Positions 24,426 to 32,977 are shown, counted from the stretch's first letter. The stretch is 46,390 nt of DNA from an uncultured Collinsella sp. (GCA_959600835.1 CAUGNQ010000011.1:1-46390), one strand, 5' to 3'. Program-made: numbers and translations. The notes: generated by a model from the sequence alone, not told the origin.

Positions 24426-25226
24426 CTAGTACGGCTCAAAAGAACCAATCACTCGGGACGACAGCTCAGCGCCCGCCTTCATACACGCCGGAATATCAAG
24501 GCCATCGATCACGCCCTTGGTAAACCCGGCGATATACGAGTCACCGGCGCCCACGGTGTTAACGACCTTCTCCGCCGGCACGATCCCGCACTCATAGAAG
24601 CGCTCACCGTCATAGGCAATGCTTCCCTTCTCGCCAAGCGTGGCAACCGCAACGCGCGGCCCCAATTCCTGCGCGTGACGTACCCAGTCTCGTAGCTCCG
24701 GAGTGTCATCTTCAAACGACATAAATGCGTAGTCAACGTAGGGAAAATGATTCTCGCAGGCATATTCGGGATCCTGGCTGAACACCGAGAAGTCCATAAC
24801 CACCGTCTTGCCCGCATCATGCCACTCGGGCAGGAGGTCCAAACAATTGCCAAACAGGTCGGTATGGATGATGTCATGCTCTAGGATAAACGCCCGGTCG
24901 TCTTCATTCGGTCGATATGTCTCCATTACGCCATCGATTGCCTCGAGATGCACACGATCGACGCCGTCTTTCAATGCCATGAGCATCACCGAAGTGTCGC
25001 CATCCTCCACCCGCAGGTGTGAGATATCGAACCCCTCAGCGGCCAGCGCCTCCCTCATCTTGTCTCCGTACTCGTCCTTGCCGACAACCGACACGGCGGA
25101 TACCGAAACGCCCATTCGTGCAAGATGGATACCCCAGTCAATGCCGTTGCCAGTCGGATAGAACACGCCGATGTTTTGATAGACGTCCGCGCAGCAAAAA
25201 CCAGCCGCACACGCTTTAATACCCAT
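24426..25226 (-). CDS. PfkB-family kinase, FrlD paralogue
   Basis: A 266-residue ribokinase-family kinase. The anion-hole and base motif VNTVGAGDSYIAGF is intact, and VVGKDEYGDKMREALAAEGFDISHLR matches FrlD-type kinases. The substrate loop reads TGNGIDWGIHLAR where FrlD has GGNAVN, so its substrate is likely different from that of the kinase upstream. ATG 25226 follows GGAG. It lies after a 121-bp gap with a hairpin, so it may begin a second transcription or regulation segment of the operon. Confidence 0.83.
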   Translation of the reverse strand: MGIKACAAGFCCADVYQNIGVFYPTGNGIDWGIHLARMGVSVSAVSVVGKDEYGDKMREALAAEGFDISHLRVEDGDTSVMLMALKDGVDRVHLEAIDGVMETYRPNEDDRAFILEHDIIHTDLFGNCLDLLPEWHDAGKTVVMDFSVFSQDPEYACENHFPYVDYAFMSFEDDTPELRDWVRHAQELGPRVAVATLGEKGSIAYDGERFYECGIVPAEKVVNTVGAGDSYIAGFTKGVIDGLDIPACMKAGAELSSRVIGSFEPY

Positions 25227-25243
25227 ACTCTTCTCCAATGTTC

Positions 25244-25277
25244 AAAAGGGGACCCACCACATAACGAGCCCCCTTTT
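25244..25277 (-). other. Hairpin inside the operon between the two kinases
   Basis: Minus-strand AAAAGGGG (25270-25277 as complement) and CCCCTTTT (25244-25251) form an 8-bp stem with a large loop. It could partly terminate or process the mRNA between the frl core and the downstream genes. Confidence 0.4.
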
Positions 25278-25347
25278 CGCGTTTCGCTTATTGTTTTGCA
25301 TCGGCTATCCAAGGCCTCATAGCCAGACCGCCGTACGCTTTCTTAAG

Positions 25348-26211
25348 CTATTCGACGATTGGTGCTCCGTGACCCCAAGAACCTTCCATGCCGCACACGG
25401 TCGAGGCAAACCCGGCAGCAAAATCGAGCGCGCGCTCGATGGCCTCGGCGCCATCCTCACCACGCTTGGCGGAATCGAGATAGCACATCAAAAACGAGGT
25501 GAGGAACGAGTCGCCCGCCCCCATGGTGTCCTTCATGTCCGTTACCGGTTTAGCCAGCTGGCGGTAATAACGCTCGCCGTCGTAAGCAATGCAGCCCTCG
25601 GCGCCCGCCGTAGCCGACACAAAACGCGGACCCAGGCCCTTCACCCATGCCAGACGCTCGCGAATCTCGTCCTCACTCGCGGCATCCGCCGCACTAAAGA
25701 AAGCAAAATCGACGTAGGGCGCAATCTGCTCGTAGTACTCGTCGGTGGAGTCGTCCGAAAAGTCAAAAGAGACCGTGACGCCCGCAGCCTTCAACTTGGG
25801 CAGCTCGCGCTCGGTAAAACAATAGTTGCCCGAATGAACCACATCGAACTGCTTCATGTACGAAAGGTCAAAGCGATCGAGGACATAGCGCGCATCGCCA
25901 CGGATACCGCCCTCGTTGGAGCCGAGGAAGACACGGTCACCGTCAACGACGGTCACGCGAGCCGCTCCGTTCTCGCCAATCATCTGCTCGCACTTGTCAA
26001 GTTCGATACCCTCATCCTCGAGGCTTGCAATGACATGCTCGGCAGCGGCGTCATTGCCAAAAATGCCCATGTATGCGGAGCGTGCGGCACCGCATTTCTT
26101 GGCATAAACGGCGAAGTTCACCGCGTTGCCGCCAGGATACATGGTGTGGATATGCTCGTAGCGGTCGACGACGTTGTCGCCAAATCCGAGCGCGTTAACG
26201 TTAAATGCCAT
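25348..26211 (-). CDS. frlD: Fructosamine kinase, FrlD-like (PfkB family)
   Basis: A 287-residue PfkB kinase close in layout to E. coli FrlD: GFGDNVVDRYEHIHTMYPGGNAVNFAVY at the start contains the GDNxVD and GGNAVN motifs, DRVFLGSNEGG matches the DRVF block, and DTMGAGDSFLTSFL carries the catalytic Asp and anion hole. FrlD phosphorylates fructoselysine at O6. ATG 26211 follows AGAAGGG and lies 13 bases after the deglycase gene stop, so kinase and deglycase are made together as in known frl operons. Exact Amadori substrate not decided by sequence. Confidence 0.86.
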   Translation of the reverse strand: MAFNVNALGFGDNVVDRYEHIHTMYPGGNAVNFAVYAKKCGAARSAYMGIFGNDAAAEHVIASLEDEGIELDKCEQMIGENGAARVTVVDGDRVFLGSNEGGIRGDARYVLDRFDLSYMKQFDVVHSGNYCFTERELPKLKAAGVTVSFDFSDDSTDEYYEQIAPYVDFAFFSAADAASEDEIRERLAWVKGLGPRFVSATAGAEGCIAYDGERYYRQLAKPVTDMKDTMGAGDSFLTSFLMCYLDSAKRGEDGAEAIERALDFAAGFASTVCGMEGSWGHGAPIVE

Positions 26212-26224
26212 GGTATTTACCCTT

Positions 26225-27193
26225 CTAGTACTCGACGACGCCCATGTAGCGACGGAAATCGGGATCGTGATCAAACACCTTGCCGCGTGCGGCACGCAGC
26301 TCGCAGTTCATGGCGTAGAACAGCACCGAGTCCAGATAGGCACGGACGCTCGCCGGCACGGCTTCCATACCGTACTCCTTGGCATCGAGCACCATCAGCG
26401 TATCGGTATGCGTCTTAAGGAACGCCAGGGCGCGCTCGTCCATAGCACGGCACTCGCTGGAGCCCATCTGCAGGAAGTAAAAAACGCCATCCTGAGTAGC
26501 CTCGAAGGGGCCATGGAAGTACTCGGCAGAGTGGATGTAGCTGCAGTGCTGCCACTGCATCTCCATAAGAGAGCAGATAGCGAAACCGTAGGTCTGGCTA
26601 AAGTTGGGACCGCTGCCCAGAATATAGAAGAACTCGTGCTCCTGGCAAAGCTTGGCAAAGCGATCGCCCAGCTCGGCATTTACCTTCTCGCGTGCCGGGG
26701 GAAGAATCTTATCCATCTCGGCGATACCGGCATACATATCGGCAAGATCGGCGTAACCCTCCTGCTGATCGAGCAGCTCTGCCGCAAGCGACAGCGAAAT
26801 GCCAGCGGGGACCTCGGCCTGCGGCACGCCCTCGCCCCACGGGTAGACCCACGTGGTCCATTTACCGGTGTCGATCTTAGATCCAGCGTTGTCGGTCTGG
26901 GCGATCACCGTAGCGCCGGCAGCAAGGGCAATCTCGCAGCCCTCGACGACCTCAGGGGTGTTGCCACTGTGGCTACAAGCGATGACCAGGGACTTCTCGC
27001 CCAGACGACGCGGACGCATGATATCGAACTCGCGAGCCGTATAGATATACGAAGTGAAGGTGGTTGCCTCGCGCTGCAGAAGCTCATGGGCCGGGATCAA
27101 ATCAATCATGGAGCCACCGCAAGCAATCCAGTAGACGCTGTCGAACTTGCCCTTCTCGGCAATTGCCTCTTTGATCAGATCGTGTGCGTTCAT
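26225..27193 (-). CDS. frlB: Fructosamine 6-phosphate deglycase, FrlB-like (SIS domain)
   Basis: A 322-residue protein with two SIS domains (VYWIACGGSMIDL; SHSGNTPEVV; FYILGSGPNFSQTYGFA). HSAEYFHGPFEA gives the catalytic Glu-His region, and the C-terminus DHDPDFRRYMGVVEY matches the DHNPDERRYYGGLVEY end of E. coli FrlB very closely. FrlB splits fructoselysine 6-phosphate into glucose 6-phosphate and lysine; related enzymes act on other 6-phospho-fructosamines, such as the Salmonella FraB on fructose-asparagine. ATG 27193 follows AAAGGAAC. Confidence 0.88.
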   Translation of the reverse strand: MNAHDLIKEAIAEKGKFDSVYWIACGGSMIDLIPAHELLQREATTFTSYIYTAREFDIMRPRRLGEKSLVIACSHSGNTPEVVEGCEIALAAGATVIAQTDNAGSKIDTGKWTTWVYPWGEGVPQAEVPAGISLSLAAELLDQQEGYADLADMYAGIAEMDKILPPAREKVNAELGDRFAKLCQEHEFFYILGSGPNFSQTYGFAICSLMEMQWQHCSYIHSAEYFHGPFEATQDGVFYFLQMGSSECRAMDERALAFLKTHTDTLMVLDAKEYGMEAVPASVRAYLDSVLFYAMNCELRAARGKVFDHDPDFRRYMGVVEY

Positions 27194-27254
27194 ATCCAGT
27201 TCCTTTCTTGTTTGGCCGCAATCAATGACGTTGGCTGCGTGGCCGATAGTTGTT

Positions 27255-28106
27255 TTAGTCAATCAGATATTTCTCGAATGCGGCCATGTTCTTGGCATCT
27301 GCCGCCGCCGGATCATCGTAGTAACGACCGTCCGTGATTTCCTGGCCCAGCATGCCGTCGAAACCATGGGCGTTGAGCGTGGCGACGAAGGCGTCCATAT
27401 CGTGCTTGCCATCGCCCCACACCAGATGGCCATACGGGTCACCGTCGATAAAGTGCATCTCGTGAATTGCCCCATCACCAAAGGCGGCAAACCAGTCCTC
27501 GAGCGTCTCGCCTGCAACGCCCATCGCGGTTGTATCAACCATAGGCTGTAAGTACGGGCTCGCGACCTCGTCAATCATGCGCTTCGCATCGGAAACCGTC
27601 GTCACAAGGTTGCTCTCCTCGGGACGCAGACTTTCCATCGTAAGCACCAGACCGTGCTCGCCGGCATACTCCGCCAGAATGGACAAGTGCTCGCGGCTGC
27701 GCTTCCAGGCTTCCTCGCGGTCCTCGTCCCAGTCGCCCCAGCCCGAGTTGACGGACATACGGTCGCACCCAAGTACCTCGGCAAGCTCAATGCCGTGCTT
27801 AAAGTACGCCAGGCTGCGCTGTTCATGCAGCGGTTTGCGTGCGCAGTACTGCCAAGGATAGACAACATTCTCGGGGCACAGAGTACGATACCTAAGCCCA
27901 CGGTCTGCAGCCTTTTTCGCCAGGACCTCAGCCTCAAAGTAGCCCGTGTGGTCGAGCGTCACATGCGGCTCCGCACACCACAGCTCAATGGACTCAAAGC
28001 CCAAACGCTGCTGCGCGTCAAGGAAGTAATCGAGCGACCACATGATGTAGTGGATATTCATGCCCGCAATCTGTTCGCGGCGCAGCGTCGGTTTGGATTC
28101 AGACAC
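27255..28106 (-). CDS. frlC: Sugar epimerase, FrlC-like TIM barrel
   Basis: A 283-residue xylose isomerase-like TIM-barrel protein. GFESIELWCAEPH, PENVVYPWQYCAR, the metal glutamate in LTMESLRPEESNLV and VDTTAMG align with FrlC, the fructoselysine 3-epimerase that lets cells use psicoselysine. The start is GTG 28106 with AGGAGG six bases before it; the codon lies one base after the upstream gene's stop. Other isomerases of this fold (tagatose or hydroxypyruvate isomerase) are less likely given its FrlB and FrlD neighbours. Confidence 0.85.
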   Translation of the reverse strand: MSESKPTLRREQIAGMNIHYIMWSLDYFLDAQQRLGFESIELWCAEPHVTLDHTGYFEAEVLAKKAADRGLRYRTLCPENVVYPWQYCARKPLHEQRSLAYFKHGIELAEVLGCDRMSVNSGWGDWDEDREEAWKRSREHLSILAEYAGEHGLVLTMESLRPEESNLVTTVSDAKRMIDEVASPYLQPMVDTTAMGVAGETLEDWFAAFGDGAIHEMHFIDGDPYGHLVWGDGKHDMDAFVATLNAHGFDGMLGQEITDGRYYDDPAAADAKNMAAFEKYLID

Positions 28107-28107
28107 C

Positions 28108-29691
28108 TTATGCCTCCTTATTTCGATCGAACACGATTTGTCCGTCCGACATCGTCATATCAACCGCAAGATCGCGTGCGTCGCGATAATCGAGGTCGAA
28201 CACATCCCGATCGAGCACGCAGATATCGGCAAGCTTGCCAACCTCAAGCGTACCCAGCTCGTCTTCGCGCATCAGATCGTACGCGCCCCCGGCAGTCCAA
28301 GCGCGCAAGAGCTCGACAAGCGTCAGCACGTTGGCCTCATTCACGGGCAGTCCATCGTCGAAGTATCCGCCGCACGCGCTGTAGATTGACTCGCCCAGGC
28401 TCGGAATCAGCAGCGGCAAATCCGTACCACAGCACACCGTGCATCCGGAATCTTCCATGCCGCGGCGATTCCAGCTGTGTAAAAGTCGCGTCTCGCCAAT
28501 TTGTCGACGCATCATCGATAGGCAATCCTCGCGCCGGTCCAGCGTCAGAATCTGCGGATAGACCTCGCAAATTCCACCTAACTTGCCAAACTCGATAAGA
28601 TCGGTCGGGTCAGAGTTCTCGAGATCGGTAATCGCATGGCGGCGAAGCATCCGTCCATGTTCGTCTCGAGGCAGCGAGGCATAGAGCGCCACGGTGCGAC
28701 GAACGGCGCCATCTCCCTGGCAATGCAAGGAATATCGGAAGCCGTCAGCATCAATTGCACGTAGCTCGTTCTCAATCAGATCCCACTCGGGCTCCTCGAC
28801 GACCGTCTTGCCGGCGGCTCCCGCATCGGCCGTGTCCTCATAGGGGTCAATCATCTCGGCAAGCCCCGCCCATACGCCGCGATCGGTCATACGGTTGAAG
28901 CCAGAAAAACGAACGAACGGTCCCCGGAAGCGCTCTCGTGCCTCGCGGGCATATGCCAGATTTGCACCAGCGCCCACCGGCTGCGACATCATAGAGACGC
29001 GAACCGTCAGCTCACCAGATTCCTCACGGCGAGCCATTTCGTCGGCAAAGCCGTAGTAGTCATCAAACGCCATCTCCTTGATGGCGGTAACGCCGCGCTC
29101 GTTAAGCATGCTCATGTAGTCCGAATACCCCGCACGTACCTCGGGCAGCGCGAGGAAATCGCTCATCATGCGCCAGATCTTCTCGGCATAGCACGCCTGC
29201 GGTGTAAAGCCGTATCGCGCACTGGCGGCAGCATTGAGAACGCAGGTCTCCGCACCCGGTGTAAAGCAGACGACAGGGATATCGCCAAAACAATCGTCAA
29301 ACACAGCCGCCGTATTTGCGTTCTCGGCATCCGATGCCAGCGTTTCGGGTAGGTTGTGGCCAAAAGCCGCCGCACAATCCGGATGATCTTCTTTCCATGC
29401 ACGCAAGAGCGACACGGCCTCTTTGGCATCGGCGACGCCGGACAGATCAGACCCCAACGTCCGCAGCGCCCAGCCCGTATAGAAGGTATGCACATCGATC
29501 AGGCCAGGCATGACGGTGCGGTCGCCCAGGTCAACTACCTCGTCCGCTTGGGTCAAATACGAAGCTACCTCACACTTGGTGCCAACAGCCTCAATTCGAT
29601 TGCCACGGACCGCTACGAAACCTTCAAACGGCAGGTCCCCCGTACCGGTAAAGACGCTCTTAGACGTCAGGACCGTCAAACGATCAGACAT
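28108..29691 (-). CDS. YtcJ-like amidohydrolase with altered HxH motif
   Basis: A 527-residue amidohydrolase_3 protein: small beta-sandwich ends around a TIM barrel. SLHCQGDGAV, RRHAITDLENSDPTDL, CCGTDLPLLIPS and GTLEVGKLADICVLD are typical of YtcJ. The first metal motif, normally HxH in PGxxDxHxH, reads VMPGLIDVHTF, so residue 70 is Phe in place of the second His. It probably uses one metal or another chemistry. YtcJ enzymes hydrolyse N-acyl or cyclic amides, so it may release an amino acid from a blocked substrate. ATG 29691 follows GGTGG. Confidence 0.82.
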   Translation of the reverse strand: MSDRLTVLTSKSVFTGTGDLPFEGFVAVRGNRIEAVGTKCEVASYLTQADEVVDLGDRTVMPGLIDVHTFYTGWALRTLGSDLSGVADAKEAVSLLRAWKEDHPDCAAAFGHNLPETLASDAENANTAAVFDDCFGDIPVVCFTPGAETCVLNAAASARYGFTPQACYAEKIWRMMSDFLALPEVRAGYSDYMSMLNERGVTAIKEMAFDDYYGFADEMARREESGELTVRVSMMSQPVGAGANLAYAREARERFRGPFVRFSGFNRMTDRGVWAGLAEMIDPYEDTADAGAAGKTVVEEPEWDLIENELRAIDADGFRYSLHCQGDGAVRRTVALYASLPRDEHGRMLRRHAITDLENSDPTDLIEFGKLGGICEVYPQILTLDRREDCLSMMRRQIGETRLLHSWNRRGMEDSGCTVCCGTDLPLLIPSLGESIYSACGGYFDDGLPVNEANVLTLVELLRAWTAGGAYDLMREDELGTLEVGKLADICVLDRDVFDLDYRDARDLAVDMTMSDGQIVFDRNKEA

Positions 29692-29700
29692 CACAACCAC

Positions 29701-31164
29701 CTACACCGGAAGCATGCCAGAGATTGCCGTTACGATCAGGCCAAAGACGACCATGAAAATGAAGAACTTCCAAATGGTCTTCCACCATTGGCCAAACGAG
29801 ATCTTTGCCACGGCAAGGCCGGCGACCGTCATGCCCGCCACGGGACTGATGGTGTTGATGGTCTGATTAGCAAACTGGAGCGCGGTAACGGCTGCCTCGG
29901 GATTGAGGCCCATAAGCTCGGTCAGGGGGCCCATAACAGGCATGGTGAGCGCCGCCAGGCCAGAACTCGAGGGAACCAGCAAAGAGAGCAGGCCAAGGAC
30001 GATATACATAAACGTGGTGTAGACGGCGGCGGGTGCACCGGCGAGCGCAGTAGCGAGCGCCTGGAGAATGGTGTCGATGATCATGCCGCCCTCGGCGATG
30101 ACCAGAATACCGCGAGCGATACCAATAACGATGGCGGCGTACGCAAAGTCGGCGAGACCTTTAACGAACTCCTCAGCAATCGTCTGCTGGTCAAGACCGC
30201 CCAGGATACCGGCAAGCAAGCCCATGCCAAGGAACACGGCGGAAATCTCATTCATGTACCAACCCTGGGTAACAAGACCCCAGACGATAATGCCCATACC
30301 GCAAGCAAAATCGATAAGCACGAGCTTCTGACGGATAGTGAACTCTTCCTCGATGGAGGCATCGGTCACGGAAAACTCGATACGCTTGAGCTTATCGTCC
30401 TCGTACGTAATGGACGACTCGGGGTTTTTCTTGACGCGCATGGCGTAGCGCATGGCCCATGCGATACCGACGGCAGTGAAGATGGCCCAAGAAACGGCGC
30501 GCAGCCACAGTTGCGGATTGCCCTCGATGCCGATAATGCCCTGTGCGATCAAGACGTTAAACGGGTCGATGGTCGAAGCACAATATCCCAGGTTAGGACC
30601 AAGGAAGCAGATGATGAATGCCGTCATCGAGTCATAACCGATACCCATCATGATGGGAATGAAGATGGCATAGAACGGCAGGGCTTCCTCAGACATACCA
30701 AACGTAGTGCCGCAAATGGACAGCAACGTCATCGTGATGGGAATGATGAGGATGTCCTTGTTCTTGAGCTTTTTAATCACACGGCTCATGCCGGCATTCA
30801 AAGCGTTGGTCTTGGTGATGATTGCGAACGATCCGCCAATCAATAAGACGAACGCAACGACGTCGGCAGCCTCTTGGATGCCCTTAGTGGGCGCTTGCAG
30901 GACCGCGAAGATATCCTGACCCAGATTGATGGTCTCGCCGGTCTCGGAATCGGTGTAGTTCTTATCGACCTGTTCATAGGTTCCAGCAACGGCGACTTCA
31001 CGCTCGCCCGCCGCTGTCGAAATCGTCTTGCGCTGATACTGACCAGAGGGAACGATCCAAGTCAGGACCGCAAAGACAACGATCAGCAAGAACATGATCG
31101 TATAGACATGCGGTAATTTGAACTTAAAACGTCTGTTTGTCTTCTTCGCCTTCGTATCTGACAT
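29701..31164 (-). CDS. YfcC-family membrane transporter
   Basis: A 487-residue transporter with about 11-13 membrane segments, starting with KLPHVYTIMFLLIVVFAVLT followed by WIVPSGQY, the opening of the YfcC family (COG1288, related to DcuC/AbgT carriers). CGTTFGMSEEALPFYAIFIP and LVPSSSGLAALTMPVMGPL are the two conserved re-entrant-type motifs. YfcC proteins are annotated as basic amino acid or C4-dicarboxylate carriers, mostly without proof. As first gene of the operon it should import the substrate, replacing the APC permease FrlA of E. coli. ATG 31164 follows GGAGG. Confidence 0.85.
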   Translation of the reverse strand: MSDTKAKKTNRRFKFKLPHVYTIMFLLIVVFAVLTWIVPSGQYQRKTISTAAGEREVAVAGTYEQVDKNYTDSETGETINLGQDIFAVLQAPTKGIQEAADVVAFVLLIGGSFAIITKTNALNAGMSRVIKKLKNKDILIIPITMTLLSICGTTFGMSEEALPFYAIFIPIMMGIGYDSMTAFIICFLGPNLGYCASTIDPFNVLIAQGIIGIEGNPQLWLRAVSWAIFTAVGIAWAMRYAMRVKKNPESSITYEDDKLKRIEFSVTDASIEEEFTIRQKLVLIDFACGMGIIVWGLVTQGWYMNEISAVFLGMGLLAGILGGLDQQTIAEEFVKGLADFAYAAIVIGIARGILVIAEGGMIIDTILQALATALAGAPAAVYTTFMYIVLGLLSLLVPSSSGLAALTMPVMGPLTELMGLNPEAAVTALQFANQTINTISPVAGMTVAGLAVAKISFGQWWKTIWKFFIFMVVFGLIVTAISGMLPV

Positions 31165-31224
31165 AGATACCTCCAAAGAACTCGAGACTGCATCGCATCT
31201 CGCTTCAACGTCTGCACAAGGCAA

Positions 31225-31272
31225 ACGTTCTATGACGTTCTATAGATTACCAGCAGCTTTTCTCGTCATCAA
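31225..31272 (-). promoter_or_regulatory. Promoter of the frl-like operon with tandem operator-like repeats
   Basis: Minus-strand TTGATG (31267-31272), 17 bp spacer, TAATCT (31244-31249). Directly downstream are two copies of ATAGAACGT (31235-31243 and 31225-31233), spaced exactly 10 bp, so they face the same side of the helix. TCTATAGA overlaps the -10. These are candidate binding sites for the adjacent GntR regulator. Confidence 0.55.
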
Positions 31273-31334
31273 GATAATTTCAAACTGATTGCCGCAACGC
31301 GGTTGAACGGTTGCGTTTGCGCCGTGAACGGTAT

Positions 31335-31370
31335 GGAAACGCCTGGTGAGATGATCCACCGGGCGTCTCC
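31335..31370 (-). terminator. Hairpin after the GntR gene
   Basis: Minus-strand GGAGACGCCCGGTG and CACCAGGCGTTTCC pair with one mismatch and one G-U, 13 bp after the regulator's stop. There is no U-run; it probably separates the regulator from the operon. Confidence 0.5.
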
Positions 31371-31382
31371 ATTCGCAATGTC

Positions 31383-32126
31383 CTAGATGTCAAAAACGTA
31401 GCGAGACCCAACGATCCGCTGACGACCGATGATAAACGGCCGCCGCTGCTCATCAAAGAAGAAGGCTTCCATATAAAACAAGGGTTCGCCAACGGGAACC
31501 GCCAGCAACCGAGCGACCTCGGGCGATGCGCACGCGATCTCGAGCGTGCACGGGTCGGTAAACGCAGGCGTCCGCCCCGTCCGGTTGCGCACGAACTCAA
31601 AAATGGATTGGTTAGATAGAGGCGCCGTTGATAGATAGGCGTTGTCCTCGTAAACGTATATGTTGTTCTCAAGCATGACAGGGACGCCATCGGCAGTACG
31701 CACGCGCTCAACGCAAATCAAGTCAGTTCCAACGGGAACACCAAAGAACTGTGCTTCGGTGGAATCCGCCGGCAGTATCTTTCTCGAAATGACACACGCC
31801 CCCGGTTCCATTCCGTTAGCGCGGCATGCGTCCGAAAAACTCTGGACGTCATCCTTCTGGCGAATCTTGCGCTTGAGCTTGGGGGCATTGACAAACGTGC
31901 CTTTCCCCTGTCGCTTCGTTAGATAGCCCTGTTGGACGAGCTCCTCAATAGCGCGTCGCACGGTAACGCGGCCAACTTTATAGCTCTCAGCCAATTCGAA
32001 TTCGTTGGGTATCCGCGCACCTGCCTTGTAGGCACCGGAGTTGATTTCGTTTTTAATGATATCAATGACCTGTTGGTACAGCGGTATCGCTGCTTTACCG
32101 TCAGTTAGCCCTTCAGTCGGTGGCAT
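31383..32126 (-). CDS. GntR/HutC-family regulator (UTRA domain), FrlR-like
   Basis: A 247-residue regulator. The N-terminal winged helix has IPLYQQVIDIIKNEI, RIPNEFELAESYKVGRVTVRRAIEEL and GYLTKRQGKGTFV; the C-terminal 150 residues form a UTRA effector domain (IFEFVRNRTG, LLAVPVGEPLFYMEAFFFDE). HutC-type regulators bind sugar phosphates or similar small molecules. It lies just upstream of, and in the same direction as, the operon, so it is the likely local regulator; FrlR of E. coli is of the same family. GGGAGAGGG precedes ATG 32126. Confidence 0.88.
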   Translation of the reverse strand: MPPTEGLTDGKAAIPLYQQVIDIIKNEINSGAYKAGARIPNEFELAESYKVGRVTVRRAIEELVQQGYLTKRQGKGTFVNAPKLKRKIRQKDDVQSFSDACRANGMEPGACVISRKILPADSTEAQFFGVPVGTDLICVERVRTADGVPVMLENNIYVYEDNAYLSTAPLSNQSIFEFVRNRTGRTPAFTDPCTLEIACASPEVARLLAVPVGEPLFYMEAFFFDEQRRPFIIGRQRIVGSRYVFDI

Positions 32127-32153
32127 ATACCCTCTCCCAGCGCAATTACGTCT

Positions 32154-32192
32154 AAAACGGGCTTAAGGGCATTCAACAAGTCCTTAAGCCCG
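32154..32192 (-). terminator. Terminator of the HAD phosphatase gene
   Basis: Minus-strand CGGGCTTAAGG (32182-32192) pairs perfectly with CCTTAAGCCCG (32158-32168), followed by TTTT. It lies in the 150-bp region upstream of gntR. Confidence 0.8.
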
Positions 32193-32276
32193 CATTAGCT
32201 TAAAGTATGCTAGGTGTCGCACCAAAATGTCGGGTATTTACTCATCGGACCCGAAAAACGCGCAACTAACGCGCTC

Positions 32277-32936
32277 TTACGCGAGTTCCAGCAGGTCCGG
32301 CAGCTGATCGATAATCTTATCCGCGGCGTCCTGACTAAAGCCAAAGCGCTCCTCGCGCTTGGCGATGACTGTCAGACCGGCGCGCTTGCCGGCAGTGATG
32401 CCAGGCACCGAATCCTCAACGCAGCAGCAGCGATTCGCGGGCAGCCCCAGCAGGTCCAGCGCATGCAGGTAGATGTCGGGCTCGGGCTTACTCTCCTTAA
32501 ACTGCTCGCCGCTCACCACATACTCAAAGGCATCCGACAGCCCGCACGCGTTGAGCACTTCCTCGATGCTATCCATGGGAGACGAGCTGGCAAGCGCCAC
32601 GCGAACGCCACGGCGTGGCAGCTCTCGAATCGTATCCACGGCGCCTGGGTTAATCAAAGCCTGATAGTCGCGCGGACGCTTATGCGCCCACTCGTCCCAA
32701 CGGGCCAACGCTTCCTCGCCAGTGAAATGCCCCTTACCGGCGCGCTCAAACCAATCGACCAGCATATGCAGGAAGAACTGATGCGAGGTACCGACTTGCC
32801 CATTCAACTCCTCTTGAGTCAGGTTAAGCCCAAGCTCCTTGGCAAACGCGGCAGTCTCGCCCAGGTAGTAATACTCGGTATCGACAATGACACCGTCCAT
32901 GTCAAAGATAACGGCGTCGAACGGAAATGCGGACAC
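32277..32936 (-). CDS. HAD-superfamily phosphatase/phosphoglucomutase-like
   Basis: A 219-residue HAD hydrolase of the beta-phosphoglucomutase subgroup. Motif I FDMDGVIVDTE, motif II LASSSP, motif III Lys in ESKPEPDIY and motif IV CCVEDSVPGI are all complete, with a helical cap between motifs I and II. It probably dephosphorylates or isomerises a small sugar phosphate. I chose GTG 32936 with AGGGAGG just upstream; no ATG lies near the first strand. It stands behind the Cof-type gene with a terminator-like hairpin between them. Confidence 0.83.
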   Translation of the reverse strand: MSAFPFDAVIFDMDGVIVDTEYYYLGETAAFAKELGLNLTQEELNGQVGTSHQFFLHMLVDWFERAGKGHFTGEEALARWDEWAHKRPRDYQALINPGAVDTIRELPRRGVRVALASSSPMDSIEEVLNACGLSDAFEYVVSGEQFKESKPEPDIYLHALDLLGLPANRCCCVEDSVPGITAGKRAGLTVIAKREERFGFSQDAADKIIDQLPDLLELA

Positions 32937-32950
32937 GGCACCCTCCCTAA

Positions 32951-32977
32951 CAAAAGGGCGCCCGCAAGCAGGCGCCC
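32951..32977 (-). terminator. Terminator between Cof-type and HAD genes
   Basis: Minus-strand GGGCGCC (32971-32977) and GGCGCCC (32956-32962) with an eight-base loop and TTTTG behind. Confidence 0.7.

Noticed and set aside
25227..25347. T-box or riboswitch between the two kinase genes
   Set aside because: A GGTGGG-like string and a hairpin occur, but none of the conserved T-box blocks are present.
32195..32213. TTAGC...GCTAG as an operator for gntR
   Set aside because: Arms are only five bases and no promoter could be aligned with it.
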